Counted from the first letter of the stretch, positions 1 to 7,517 are shown. The stretch: DNA of 9,167 bases from an uncultured Synechococcus sp. (GCA_913050105.1 CAJWZN010000049.1:1-9167), one strand, 5' to 3'. Translations and numbers: made by a program. Notes: a model not told the origin generated them from the letters alone.

Positions 1-32
1 TTGCTGGCGTCGATTCGCCTGAAGCGTTCCCC

Positions 33-308
33 TCAGGCCTCTTTCTTGGGCATGGCCCGCAGCATCGCCACCAGGGTGCGATGGGCGTCTTCACTGTCGG
101 TGAGGGTGTGATCGAAGGCGATGCTCAAGTTGCTGCCATCCACCTCGATTTCCATCGCATCCGGCTTCACGGCCAACATGCGGGCAGACGTCGGCTCACT
201 GACGCCGCCGTAATGCTGTGCATAGGCCAAGACCGCTTCGGCGTGATCGTCGTTCATGTGTTGACAGATCCGTGTGCTTACGACGTCGTTCAGGGGGTCA
301 GCGGTCAT
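33..308 (-). CDS. DUF2470 domain protein (HugZ/GluBP C-terminal-like), 91 aa
   Basis: Seen: a 91-residue protein that is essentially a single DUF2470 domain, with the family hallmark HMNDDHAEAV near residues 17-26 (acidic/His cluster) and a second half with the pattern F-D-H-T-L-T-D-S-E-D-A-H followed by a helix (LVAMLRAMP). Known: DUF2470 forms the C-terminal part of heme-degrading HugZ-type proteins and of the plastid glutamyl-tRNA reductase binding protein, where it helps bind or dimerise; free-standing copies are common in cyanobacteria. Inference: a small cytosolic protein, perhaps linked to heme/tetrapyrrole handling, but it lacks the N-terminal split-barrel domain, so no enzyme activity should be assigned. 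It is the last gene of the minus-strand string, 41 bases after the small membrane protein. The ATG has no Shine-Dalgarno at usual spacing; an AAGGA lies about 25 bases upstream. Positions 1-32 downstream hold no recognisable gene or terminator. Confidence 0.85.
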   Translation of the reverse strand: MTADPLNDVVSTRICQHMNDDHAEAVLAYAQHYGGVSEPTSARMLAVKPDAMEIEVDGSNLSIAFDHTLTDSEDAHRTLVAMLRAMPKKEA

Positions 309-349
309 GACAATGACTGGTTCTCAGTTTGATCCTTGCAGCAATTGGA

Positions 350-463
350 TCAGGCGAACCGTTGCCAGAGGAGTAATCCGAGGCGGATGCCACTGAATCC
401 GACGTATCCCGCCAGGACCACAAACAGCCCGACCGCCAGAATTTCGCTCAGTTTGGTGGGCAT
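350..463 (-). CDS. small single-helix membrane protein, 37 aa, function unknown
   Basis: Seen: ATG at 463 follows the TGA of the sugar kinase (467-465) after one base (TGA-G-ATG), the geometry of translational coupling. The 37-residue product has a short polar N-terminus (MPTKLSE), one hydrophobic segment from about residue 8 to 32 with a small-residue-rich middle (AGYVGFSG), and a basic end (WQRFA). A longer in-frame reading that starts upstream at 619 runs through the kinase 3' end in another frame and has no membrane-protein character before this ATG, so the short start is preferred. I compared it from memory with PsaM, PetN, PetG, PetL, PetM, Psb30, PsbX and PsbY and it matches none. Function unknown; likely an inner or thylakoid membrane peptide. 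Small size keeps confidence moderate; position, coupling and a clean helix support a real gene. Confidence 0.6.
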   Translation of the reverse strand: MPTKLSEILAVGLFVVLAGYVGFSGIRLGLLLWQRFA

Positions 464-464
464 C

Positions 465-1721
465 TCATCGGTGTTGCTGTGCCGATTCTCCCGTGTGCAG
501 GGCCTGCAAAGCCAGCCTTGCCACACCAGCGGCCGGTGGCAAGGTGCAGCTCCGCACAGGGCAGCCCAGCCTGCGTTCCCGCAGGCGACGCCACTGGGGA
601 TTGCGAGCCCCTCCCCCAAGGCTGATCACCCGCTTGGGTGGGTCCGCACCCAGTTCTTGCAGGCGCTTCCAGCCTTGCGCCTCAATCGCTGCGAGCCCTT
701 CAAACAGCCCATGCAGAAACAAGGCATCACTCACCGGCCTCGGTTCCAAGACTGGCATCAGGCCGGGATCGTCCACAGGAAACCGTTCGCCTTTGCCAGA
801 TAAAGGGAGGTATTGCAGGCCGCTCGAACTCTCTGGGTCAATCTGGCGGCTCAGTTCCTTCAGCTGGCTGTCACTGAAGAAGTGTCGCAGCACCCCTGCT
901 CCAGCATTGGAGGCCCCTCCGCAGAGCCAGCGCCCTCCCACCCGATGGCTGGTGATCCCGGGACCGACTATGGGCTTGGTCGTGAATCGCTTCATCACAA
1001 GCGTTGTACCCAAAACGGTGACGCCATCCTCTTGATGAGGGTCTGCTGCCAGAACAGCTGCATTGGAGTCGGTTGTTCCAGCTACCACCCTCAGCTCACT
1101 GGGAAGTCCCAGTTCGAGCGCCAGGTCACCGTTGATCCATCCCAGCACCGTTCCACTGGGTTTGATGCTGGGTAGTGCCGAAGTCCAGCGCTGTTGGGCG
1201 ATTGCACCATCCCAATCGCCCTGCTGTGGGTTCCAGCCCAGCCGCAGGTTGTTGCCCTCTTCTCCCCATTGCCAATCCTGCAGCAACCAGCCGTTGATCC
1301 AGTCGGCCTGGTGGCGCAGCAGATTCAACCCGGGGATCTCTTTCAGAAGCCGCAATGCCCGGGCCAGGCTGCCGCTGCTGCTGGCTGCGGGGCTGGTGGA
1401 AGGCACCAGATCTCGCAGCAGCTTGGATTGTTCGGGGCACGCCTGCGAATAGAGCAGTGCCTGCCCGATGGGAGTGCCGTCAGCCCGGCAGGCCAGCAAA
1501 GTGCCTGAGGTACCGTCCACAGCCATGGCCCGCAGCTTGCTGCGCAACGTCTCCGGTATGCCAACTATCAGATCACTACAGGCCCTGGACCAGTCCTCCG
1601 CATGGCGGAGGTCCCTGGCGTAAGTCGTGCTGGAGCTGTAAAGCAACTGTCCCGTTGCGTCCAGTACGGCCACTCGCACCCCGCTGGTGCCCAGATCAAG
1701 GCCGAGCACCAGAGGCAGCAT
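465..1721 (-). CDS. FGGY-family sugar kinase (cyanobacterial SePSK / plant XK-1 type, probable D-ribulose/D-xylulose kinase)
   Basis: Seen: 418 residues with two actin-like ATPase halves. The N-terminal phosphate-1 motif is LGLDLGTSGVRVAVLD (Asp9 in the conserved DLGTS), an AVDGTSGT motif lies near residues 67-74, the catalytic-base motif GTTDSNAA has Asp218, an adenosine-side glycine motif GGASNAGAG is near 268-276, and a late SLGGGARNPQWRRL is near 367-380. Known: FGGY kinases phosphorylate sugars or polyols with ATP; the short (about 420 residue) cyanobacterial/plant subgroup has been studied structurally and shows weak activity on D-ribulose with two essential aspartates at equivalent places. 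Inference: cytosolic ketopentose kinase, which could return free pentuloses to the Calvin/pentose phosphate pool; the substrate cannot be fixed from sequence. It starts 6 bases after the metK stop and ends 1 base before the small membrane protein, so it is co-transcribed. It is shorter than the roughly 490-residue classical xylulokinases, which is normal for this subgroup. Confidence 0.88.
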   Translation of the reverse strand: MLPLVLGLDLGTSGVRVAVLDATGQLLYSSSTTYARDLRHAEDWSRACSDLIVGIPETLRSKLRAMAVDGTSGTLLACRADGTPIGQALLYSQACPEQSKLLRDLVPSTSPAASSSGSLARALRLLKEIPGLNLLRHQADWINGWLLQDWQWGEEGNNLRLGWNPQQGDWDGAIAQQRWTSALPSIKPSGTVLGWINGDLALELGLPSELRVVAGTTDSNAAVLAADPHQEDGVTVLGTTLVMKRFTTKPIVGPGITSHRVGGRWLCGGASNAGAGVLRHFFSDSQLKELSRQIDPESSSGLQYLPLSGKGERFPVDDPGLMPVLEPRPVSDALFLHGLFEGLAAIEAQGWKRLQELGADPPKRVISLGGGARNPQWRRLRERRLGCPVRSCTLPPAAGVARLALQALHTGESAQQHR

Positions 1722-1727
1722 GGCGTC

Positions 1728-2954
<1,227 letters not shown>

Positions 2955-2978
2955 ACAGATCGCACCAATGGCGAAACT

Positions 2979-3749
2979 TTACGGGTTGGCGCTGAGATCA
3001 AGATCACGCCAGCTGTTGAGCAGATGTGGAGCCGAAGGAAGCACCGGTGGCAGAGTCCAGCCGCCTTGATAGCCGATCACACAGCCGATACCGGCTTGAT
3101 GGGCCATGGTCAGATCGGTTTCTGCATCGCCAACTAAGGCGCAATGTTCAGGCTCTAGGTTCAGGCGGCGACAGAGTTGATGCACCGCCTGTGGATCAGG
3201 TTTGCGCGGTGTGTCATCAGCACTCCAGCTGCTGTTGAACAGATCTGAAACGGCGTGGTGATCCAGAAAATTCTTGATGCCAAGGCGTGTGTCGTTGCTG
3301 ATCACCGCCAGTTGCACACCGCCGGCGTGCAGATTACGAAGCATGGTCGCAGCATGGTCCAGCAGTGGGCTCGGCTCCAGCTGGCCTAAGAGCTTTTGAT
3401 CAACGCTGTTGAAGCAGCGTTCTGCCAACGCCAGACCCTCCGCCCAGCTGCAGCCCAGCAGACAGAACACCGTGGCAGTCGAGGTGAGATTGTCCTGTCG
3501 CGCTGCGACGGCCAAGGTGCCTCCGGGGTTTAAAGCTCCGTCCTGGAGGCCGAAGGCTCGGCTGAGGATTTGGCGAAGATCCTTTGTCGGTGTTCCCCTG
3601 ATCTCGCTCCAGAGGTCCACGGCAGCGCTGATCCTGCGCTCGGCAAGATCCAGCAAGTGGGGCTCGCTATGGGAAAGGGTGCCGTCCTTATCGAACAGCA
3701 CCCCTTGGATTGTGCCGATGGGGTGTCCCTCCAGCAGCAGTTGAGCCAT
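2979..3749 (-). CDS. HAD-superfamily phosphatase (phosphoglycolate phosphatase-like)
   Basis: Seen: 256 residues with all four haloacid dehalogenase motifs: motif I VLFDKDGTL (nucleophile Asp20, general acid Asp22), motif II AVISND (Ser151), motif III RKPDP (Lys183) and motif IV VGDAETD (Asp208, Asp212). A helical cap insert occupies about residues 30-130, as in subfamily I phosphatases (phosphoglycolate phosphatase/beta-phosphoglucomutase type). Known: such enzymes remove phosphate from small metabolites via an aspartyl-phosphate with Mg2+. Inference: a cytosolic phosphatase; the substrate is not decidable, and although 2-phosphoglycolate is a natural idea in an oxygenic phototroph I would not assign the symbol gph. 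The ATG comes 5 bases after the rpsA stop (TGA-GCCTG-ATG), so translation is probably coupled to rpsA. The N-terminus before motif I (MAQLLLEGHPIGTIQG) is slightly longer than usual. Confidence 0.9.
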   Translation of the reverse strand: MAQLLLEGHPIGTIQGVLFDKDGTLSHSEPHLLDLAERRISAAVDLWSEIRGTPTKDLRQILSRAFGLQDGALNPGGTLAVAARQDNLTSTATVFCLLGCSWAEGLALAERCFNSVDQKLLGQLEPSPLLDHAATMLRNLHAGGVQLAVISNDTRLGIKNFLDHHAVSDLFNSSWSADDTPRKPDPQAVHQLCRRLNLEPEHCALVGDAETDLTMAHQAGIGCVIGYQGGWTLPPVLPSAPHLLNSWRDLDLSANP

Positions 3750-3754
3750 CAGGC

Positions 3755-4855
3755 TCAGACCATCATTGAACTGATCGGATCCTCACCATCCTCAGCTTGC
3801 TCCATCAGCATCTGCTTGTAGCGGGCTGCCATCTCCTCAGCTTTCTCGAACACCTTCTGGGGATCGGTCAGCATGTCGCCCGGTTCGGGTTCGAGGGCCT
3901 TCGTCGACAGGGAAATCCGGCCGCGTTCTGCATCGAGGTCAATGATCATTACCTTCATCTGATCATTCACGTTCAGCACCGAGTGGGGCGTTTCGATGTG
4001 CTCGTGGCTGATTTCTGAGATGTGCAGCAGGCCGCTGACGCCACCGATATCGATAAAGGCGCCGTAAGGCTTGATGCCGCGGACGGTTCCGATCACAACT
4101 TCACCCACTTCCAGGCGATTCATCTTCCGCTCCACCAGGGCGCGGCGATGGCTGAGCACCAGGCGGTTTCGCTCTTCATCCACCTCAAGGAATTTCAGAG
4201 GCAGGAAGTCGGCGACCAACTCTTCCTTAGGCTTGCGAGTGCTGATATGTGAGCCGGGAATAAATCCGCGCAGGCCCTCAACGCGCACCAGAGCACCACC
4301 ACGGTTGGTGGCGAACACTTCCGAGTAGATGGTGGCGTCTTCCTTCTGGAGCTGACGCACCCGCTCCCATGCCCGCTGGTACTCGATTCTGCGAATCGAC
4401 AGCGCCAGCTGACCGTCTTCATTCTCCTCACTCATGATGAAGAATTCGCGGATCTCGCCGGGTTGAAGCACATCGCTCAAACCTTCGACCCGGTTGATCG
4501 ATACCTCCTGTAGAGGCATGAATGCGGCGGTCTTTGCGCCGATGTCGATCATGGCGCCCTTGGATTCAAGAGCGAACACGGTGCCGTTGACGATGTCGCC
4601 GGGCTTGAAGTTGTAGTCGTACTTGCTCAGCAGAGCCGCGAACTCATCCAGCGTGAACCCGGCATCGTCCAGGTTGCGGGGATTGGCTCTGCTGGAAGGA
4701 TCGTCTGCAGAGGGGACATCCTCAGGGATGGCCAACTCCTCCGCTTCAAAAGCTTCTTCAACAGTGGCCACGGCAGCCGTGGAGTCCGTACCGGCCTCTT
4801 CGATCGCGTCGGCTTGTACGTCCTGGACCTGGTCCTCGGTGGGAGTCGCAGACAT
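3755..4855 (-). CDS. rpsA: 30S ribosomal protein S1, three-S1-domain cyanobacterial form with acidic N-terminal extension
   Basis: Seen: 366 residues with three S1 (OB-fold RNA-binding) repeats: about 84-155 (starts KPGDIVNGTV, ends LALSIRR), about 173-238 (ends LVLSHRR) and about 250-320 (VGEVVIGTVRGIKPYGAFIDIGG, ends ISLSTKALE). The third is the most canonical. Residues 1-65 are an acidic, low-complexity, Ala/Glu/Asp-rich extension with no S1 similarity, and a helical tail rich in Glu and Met follows residue 330. Known: S1 binds mRNA on the small subunit and promotes initiation, notably on messages with weak Shine-Dalgarno sequences; cyanobacterial and plastid S1 have three repeats rather than the six of E. 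coli. The ATG at 4855 has no SD at normal distance (a GAGG sits 17 bases upstream), and a leader hairpin lies at 4899-4924. E. coli rpsA also has a poor SD and is autogenously controlled; whether that holds here is inference. First gene of the six-gene string. Confidence 0.96.
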   Translation of the reverse strand: MSATPTEDQVQDVQADAIEEAGTDSTAAVATVEEAFEAEELAIPEDVPSADDPSSRANPRNLDDAGFTLDEFAALLSKYDYNFKPGDIVNGTVFALESKGAMIDIGAKTAAFMPLQEVSINRVEGLSDVLQPGEIREFFIMSEENEDGQLALSIRRIEYQRAWERVRQLQKEDATIYSEVFATNRGGALVRVEGLRGFIPGSHISTRKPKEELVADFLPLKFLEVDEERNRLVLSHRRALVERKMNRLEVGEVVIGTVRGIKPYGAFIDIGGVSGLLHISEISHEHIETPHSVLNVNDQMKVMIIDLDAERGRISLSTKALEPEPGDMLTDPQKVFEKAEEMAARYKQMLMEQAEDGEDPISSMMV

Positions 4856-4898
4856 CGGGATTGGGCGGTCTACCTCAGGTGGGTAGTTCGAATGAATC

Positions 4899-4924
4899 GC
4901 AAGGAGCGCCCGCCAGCGCTTTGC
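4899..4924 (-). promoter_or_regulatory. stem-loop in the rpsA leader
   Basis: In the 102 bases between nrdR and rpsA, the minus-strand RNA can fold into a hairpin: GCAA pairs with UUGC and AGCGC with GCGCU, giving 9 base pairs with a 6-base loop (UGGCGG) and a 2-base CC bulge on the 3' arm. No U-run follows, so it is not a rho-independent terminator. It ends about 43 bases before the rpsA ATG. It could shape rpsA translation or nrdR-rpsA read-through; this is inference from pairing only. Confidence 0.4.
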
Positions 4925-4957
4925 GGAGAATGTCTGACTTTACAGATCGTTGGTCCT

Positions 4958-5440
4958 TCAGCCCACGGCTGCCAGATGTCCCTTGCCTTGGTCTTTGTTC
5001 ATGGTCTCCAGGGTGGAGATGAAATCATCAATACCGCGGAACTGGCGATAAACGGATGCAAAGCGGATATAGGCCACCTCGCTGACATCCTTGAGCTGGC
5101 TGAGCACGATCTCACCGATTTCAGTGCTGCTGACCTCACGACCACTGCGTTGCTGCAGTTTCAATTCCAGATCTTCAACGAGCGTTTCGAGCTGTGTGGC
5201 GCTCAGTCCAGTTTTTTCGCAGGCTCTGTTCAAGCCATGGAGCAATTTGCTCCTGCTGAAGATCTCCCGACTTCCGTTGCGTTTCACCACCGTGATCGGC
5301 ACGGTTTCAACGCGCTCATATGTGGTGAAGCGAACTTCACAGTTCAAGCACTCCCTTCTTCGCCGAACGCTGCGACCACCATCAGCAGCGCGAGATTCAA
5401 GGACGCGGCTGTCTGTGTTTTGGCAAGAGGGGCACTGCAC
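4958..5440 (-). CDS. nrdR: transcriptional repressor NrdR
   Basis: Zinc-containing, nucleotide-sensing repressor of ribonucleotide reductase genes. Seen: 160 residues, normal length. An N-terminal zinc ribbon has CPSC (Cys3, Cys6) and CLNC (Cys31, Cys34) around a basic stretch (SVRRRRE) typical of the DNA-binding face, and the FTTYERVE motif follows. An ATP-cone domain covers about 49-139 with VVKRNGSREIFSRSKL at its start; this domain senses ATP/dATP. The start codon is GTG (5438-5440 on the plus strand reads CAC); it places CPSC at residue 3 as in other NrdR proteins, and no better upstream start is in view. Preceded closely by AGGG. The gene lies codirectionally 102 bases upstream of rpsA and about 170 bases downstream of the psbB-psbT terminator, so it most likely has its own promoter and may read into rpsA. 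No ribonucleotide reductase gene or clear NrdR box pair is visible here. Confidence 0.96.
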   Translation of the reverse strand: MQCPSCQNTDSRVLESRAADGGRSVRRRRECLNCEVRFTTYERVETVPITVVKRNGSREIFSRSKLLHGLNRACEKTGLSATQLETLVEDLELKLQQRSGREVSSTEIGEIVLSQLKDVSEVAYIRFASVYRQFRGIDDFISTLETMNKDQGKGHLAAVG

Positions 5441-5610
5441 GCCCTAATCACTCAAAAAGATGTACCAACTTTAGACAATGATTTGAGTCTTGAGAAGGGC
5501 CTTCAAACCAACAGCCCTCTGGATGATCTGTCCTTATTGATTGCAACGCAATAAGACTCGACGATTCCCGTTGCTATCCAGATGGTTCTTCACTGGAAGT
5601 GATAAAGGCA
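5441..5610. promoter_or_regulatory. nrdR upstream spacer (170 bp) with an imperfect palindrome
   Basis: No gene is visible between the nrdR start and the psbT terminator. The spacer should hold the nrdR promoter on the minus strand, but I could not pick convincing -35/-10 boxes. At 5534-5554 there is an imperfect palindrome with perfect 6-bp arms TTATTG and CAATAA around a 9-base centre containing TTGCAA; it lies about 95 bp upstream of the nrdR start and could be an operator or chance. The region is AT-richer than its surroundings. Confidence 0.4.
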
Positions 5611-5636
5611 TAAAAAAACCCCGCCGAAGCGGGGTT
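5611..5636 (-). terminator. rho-independent terminator of the psbB-psbT unit
   Basis: On the minus strand an uninterrupted 8-bp stem (AACCCCGC pairs with GCGGGGTT) closes a TTCG tetraloop and is followed directly by a run of seven T (5618 to 5612). This is a textbook intrinsic terminator, 17 bases downstream of the psbT stop codon. There is no T-run on the other side, so it acts for minus-strand transcripts only. It separates the photosystem II genes from nrdR and the rpsA string, which run in the same direction. Confidence 0.95.
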
Positions 5637-5653
5637 GATGAATGAAATTCAGA

Positions 5654-5749
5654 TCACTTTCCGATCTTTGGGGGATCGCGGAAGGCAATTGCAAAGAACA
5701 GGGTCGCAATTGCGAGAGTGAGAATGAGGACGTAAGCGAAGCTTTCCAT
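5654..5749 (-). CDS. psbT: photosystem II reaction center protein T
   Basis: Seen: a 31-residue protein reading MESFAYVLIL... and ending in FRDPPKIGK, the standard PsbT sequence: one transmembrane helix (about residues 3-22) and the short charged stromal/cytoplasmic tail with the conserved FRDPP. Known: PsbT is a small PSII core subunit next to CP47 and D1 at the monomer-monomer interface; it supports dimer stability and recovery of the QA region after photodamage. It follows psbB by 21 bases, the arrangement conserved from cyanobacteria to plastids, and is the last gene before a strong terminator. Confidence 0.97.
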   Translation of the reverse strand: MESFAYVLILTLAIATLFFAIAFRDPPKIGK

Positions 5750-5756
5750 CGAGACA

Positions 5757-5762
5757 CTCCTT
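5757..5762 (-). promoter_or_regulatory. strong Shine-Dalgarno of psbT
   Basis: AAGGAG on the minus strand, 7 bases before the psbT ATG. It is the best ribosome binding site in the window; psbB, psbM, metK and rpsA have weak or no recognisable SD. This fits independent, efficient initiation of the tiny second cistron of the psbB-psbT message. Confidence 0.8.
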
Positions 5763-5770
5763 GGAGGGAA

Positions 5771-7330
5771 TTATTTGAGAGGACTTCCTGTGGGGGGAAC
5801 GTAACCCTCTGGAAGACGGCGAGTGGATTTGTCGCCGAGTTTCTGGAACAGACCGAATTCAATCTGATCTCCGAGATCGGGATCAATACCTGCGAACACA
5901 TCGCGGTACAGGGTCCGAGCTCCATGCCAGATATGGCCGAAGAAGAACAGCAGAGCGAAAGTTGCATGTCCAAACGTGAACCAGCCACGGGGTGAACTTC
6001 GGAACACACCGTCGGATCCGTAGGTTTCGCGGTCGAAGTCGAAGGCTTCACCAAGCTGAGACTTACGAGCTAAACGCTTGACGTCAGCAGGTTCAGTGAA
6101 GCTCTGTCCATCGAGGGCGCCTCCGAACACCTGGGCTGTGACACCCACCTGTTCGAACGAGTACTTGGCTTCAGCCCGACGGAAAGGAATGTCAGCGCGA
6201 ACGATGCCTTGTTCATCTTCGAGAATGACAGGGAAGTTCTCAAAGAAATTGGGCAGTCGACGAACCTGAAGTTCACGTCCTTCCTTGTCGGTAAAGACAA
6301 CGTGACCCACCCAGGACGTAGCAAGTCCGTCACCGTTCACCATCGGACCAACTCGGAACAGGCCACCTTTTGCAGGGCTGTTGCCGACGTAGTCGTAGAA
6401 GGCAAGCTTCTCGGGGATAGCTGCATACGCTGCTTCTCGGCTGAGGCCATCGTCCATTGACGTCTGGACTCGGCGATTGATTTCAGTCTTGAAATAAGAC
6501 TGATCCCACTGATAGCGAGTGGGTCCGAAAAGTTCAACCGGTGTTGCAGCAGAGCCGTACCACATGGTTCCTGCGACGATGAAAGCCGCAAAGAACACAG
6601 CTGCAATCGCACTGGCCAGGACAGTTTCGATGTTGCCCATCCGAAGCGCTTTGTAGAGACGCTCAGGCGGACGTGTGGTGATGTGGAAAATTCCAGCAAT
6701 GATGCCGACGATTCCTGCTGCGATGTGGTGCGCAACGATGCCGCCGGGATTGAAGGGGTTGAAACCCTCTGGTCCCCATGAAGGCTGAACTGCCTCCAGA
6801 TGTCCTGTTACTCCGTAGGGATCTGAAATCCACATACCTGGGCCGAAGACACCAGTGAGGTGGAACGCTCCAAAACCGAAGCAACCAAGGCCTGCAAGCA
6901 GCAGATGAATACCGAAGATCTTGGGCAGATCGAGTGCGGGCTCACCCGTGCGGGGGTCTTGCCAGATCTCTAGATCCCAATAGGTCCAGTGCCAGATGGC
7001 GGCCAGCATCAGCAGGCCTGAAAAAATGATGTGAGCGGCCGCAACGCCCTCGAAGCTCCAGAAGCCAGGGTCGACGCCGGTTTCACCGGTGATGCTCCAG
7101 CCACCCCAGCTGCCGGTCACGCCCAAACGTGACATGAAAGGCATGACGAACATGCCCTGACGCCACATGGGGTTCAGGACAGGATCGGACGGGTCGAAGA
7201 TGGCGAGCTCGTATAAAGCCATCGAGCCGGCCCAGCCGGCAACTAGGGCTGTATGCATGAGGTGCACTGCCAGAAGGCGTCCCGGGTCATTAATGACAAC
7301 GGTGTGCACCCGATACCAGGGCAATCCCAT
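5771..7330 (-). CDS. psbB: photosystem II CP47 chlorophyll-binding core antenna protein
   Basis: Core antenna of PSII in the thylakoid membrane: binds chlorophyll a and beta-carotene and passes excitation to the D1/D2 reaction centre. Seen: 519 residues starting MGLPWYRVHTVVINDPGRLL, the invariant CP47 N-terminus, with six transmembrane helices. Conserved chlorophyll-ligand histidines are visible in HLMHTALVAG, AAHIIF, WHWTYW, GIHLLL, FHLTGVFG, AHHIAAG and FGHATFALLFFFGHIWHGAR. The large lumenal loop between helices 5 and 6 covers roughly residues 255-450. It is about ten residues longer than the 507-510 of many cyanobacteria; the extra length is at the C-terminus, which ends in a Pro/Gly/Lys-rich tail (EGYVPPTGSPLK). 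No SD is evident before the ATG, and a stem-loop lies in the leader. Transcribed with psbT and divergently from the ferredoxin gene. Confidence 0.99.
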   Translation of the reverse strand: MGLPWYRVHTVVINDPGRLLAVHLMHTALVAGWAGSMALYELAIFDPSDPVLNPMWRQGMFVMPFMSRLGVTGSWGGWSITGETGVDPGFWSFEGVAAAHIIFSGLLMLAAIWHWTYWDLEIWQDPRTGEPALDLPKIFGIHLLLAGLGCFGFGAFHLTGVFGPGMWISDPYGVTGHLEAVQPSWGPEGFNPFNPGGIVAHHIAAGIVGIIAGIFHITTRPPERLYKALRMGNIETVLASAIAAVFFAAFIVAGTMWYGSAATPVELFGPTRYQWDQSYFKTEINRRVQTSMDDGLSREAAYAAIPEKLAFYDYVGNSPAKGGLFRVGPMVNGDGLATSWVGHVVFTDKEGRELQVRRLPNFFENFPVILEDEQGIVRADIPFRRAEAKYSFEQVGVTAQVFGGALDGQSFTEPADVKRLARKSQLGEAFDFDRETYGSDGVFRSSPRGWFTFGHATFALLFFFGHIWHGARTLYRDVFAGIDPDLGDQIEFGLFQKLGDKSTRRLPEGYVPPTGSPLK

Positions 7331-7390
7331 GGGTCAGGTTCGGGGGACAGGACCGCGATTGGACGCAGTCAGACGTTGACGATCGTAGAG

Positions 7391-7416
7391 GCTTCATCTC
7401 TGATACCGGATGAAGC
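7391..7416 (-). promoter_or_regulatory. perfect 8-bp stem-loop in the psbB 5' leader
   Basis: GCTTCATC (7391-7398) and GATGAAGC (7409-7416) are perfect inverted repeats separated by 10 bases; on the psbB message the loop reads CGGUAUCAGA. The 3' arm ends 60 bases before the psbB ATG. It has no U-run, so it is not a terminator for either strand. If transcription of psbB begins upstream of 7416 this forms a leader hairpin that could affect mRNA stability or translation; otherwise the same repeat could be a DNA-binding dyad. Confidence 0.6.
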
Positions 7417-7448
7417 TTTCTCAGCTGAAACGTGTAGTGACAGAATTT

Positions 7449-7479
7449 TGCCTTGATAGGCATTCACAAATTGCAATGC
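7449..7479. repeat. overlapping inverted repeats in the psbB/ferredoxin spacer
   Basis: TGCCT (7449-7453) pairs with AGGCA (7458-7462) across a 4-base gap, and the sharing repeat GCATT (7460-7464) pairs with AATGC (7475-7479) across 10 bases. The two dyads overlap at GCA and are mutually exclusive if folded as RNA. They sit about 40-70 bp upstream of the ferredoxin ATG, where an operator would be expected. Arms are short, so chance is possible. Confidence 0.3.
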
Positions 7480-7517
7480 TTTTTCTCATAGGGTTGTGAC
7501 CGTTTTGACGTAGTTCC

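Larger units (their letters stand above)
7331..7517. promoter_or_regulatory. divergent promoter region, psbB (minus) / ferredoxin-psbM (plus)
   Basis: 187 bp between the two divergent starts, holding no gene. It must carry the psbB promoter on the minus strand and probably the ferredoxin promoter on the plus strand. I see candidate hexamers (for example TTGCCT at 7448-7453 and TGCAAT-like sequence near 7472-7477 on plus) but none close enough to consensus to call. Two structured elements are annotated separately: a stem-loop (7391-7416) and a cluster of overlapping inverted repeats (7449-7479). Confidence 0.7.

Noticed and set aside
350..619. 89-residue extended version of the small membrane protein
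   Set aside because: The upstream 52 codons overlap the kinase 3' end in another frame and read as Cys/Trp-rich shadow sequence; the ATG at 463, one base after the kinase stop, gives a coherent small membrane protein.
2955..2978. SAM riboswitch upstream of metK
   Set aside because: The gap to the preceding gene is only 24 bases, with no room for an aptamer or expression platform.
4814..5554. 246-codon open frame on the plus strand opposite nrdR and the rpsA leader
   Set aside because: It lies antisense to nrdR, whose zinc ribbon and ATP cone are unmistakable, and its translation shows no domain or coherent composition; it is an open-frame shadow of a GC-rich gene.
5642..5995. 117-codon plus-strand frame over psbT and the psbB 3' end
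   Set aside because: Overlaps two essential PSII genes whose proteins match their families end to end; no independent support.
7331..7517. Specific -35/-10 promoter calls for psbB or the ferredoxin gene
   Set aside because: Several hexamers match partly (TTGCCT, TTGTGA, TATCAA) but none has a good partner at 16-18 bp; calling one would be guesswork.
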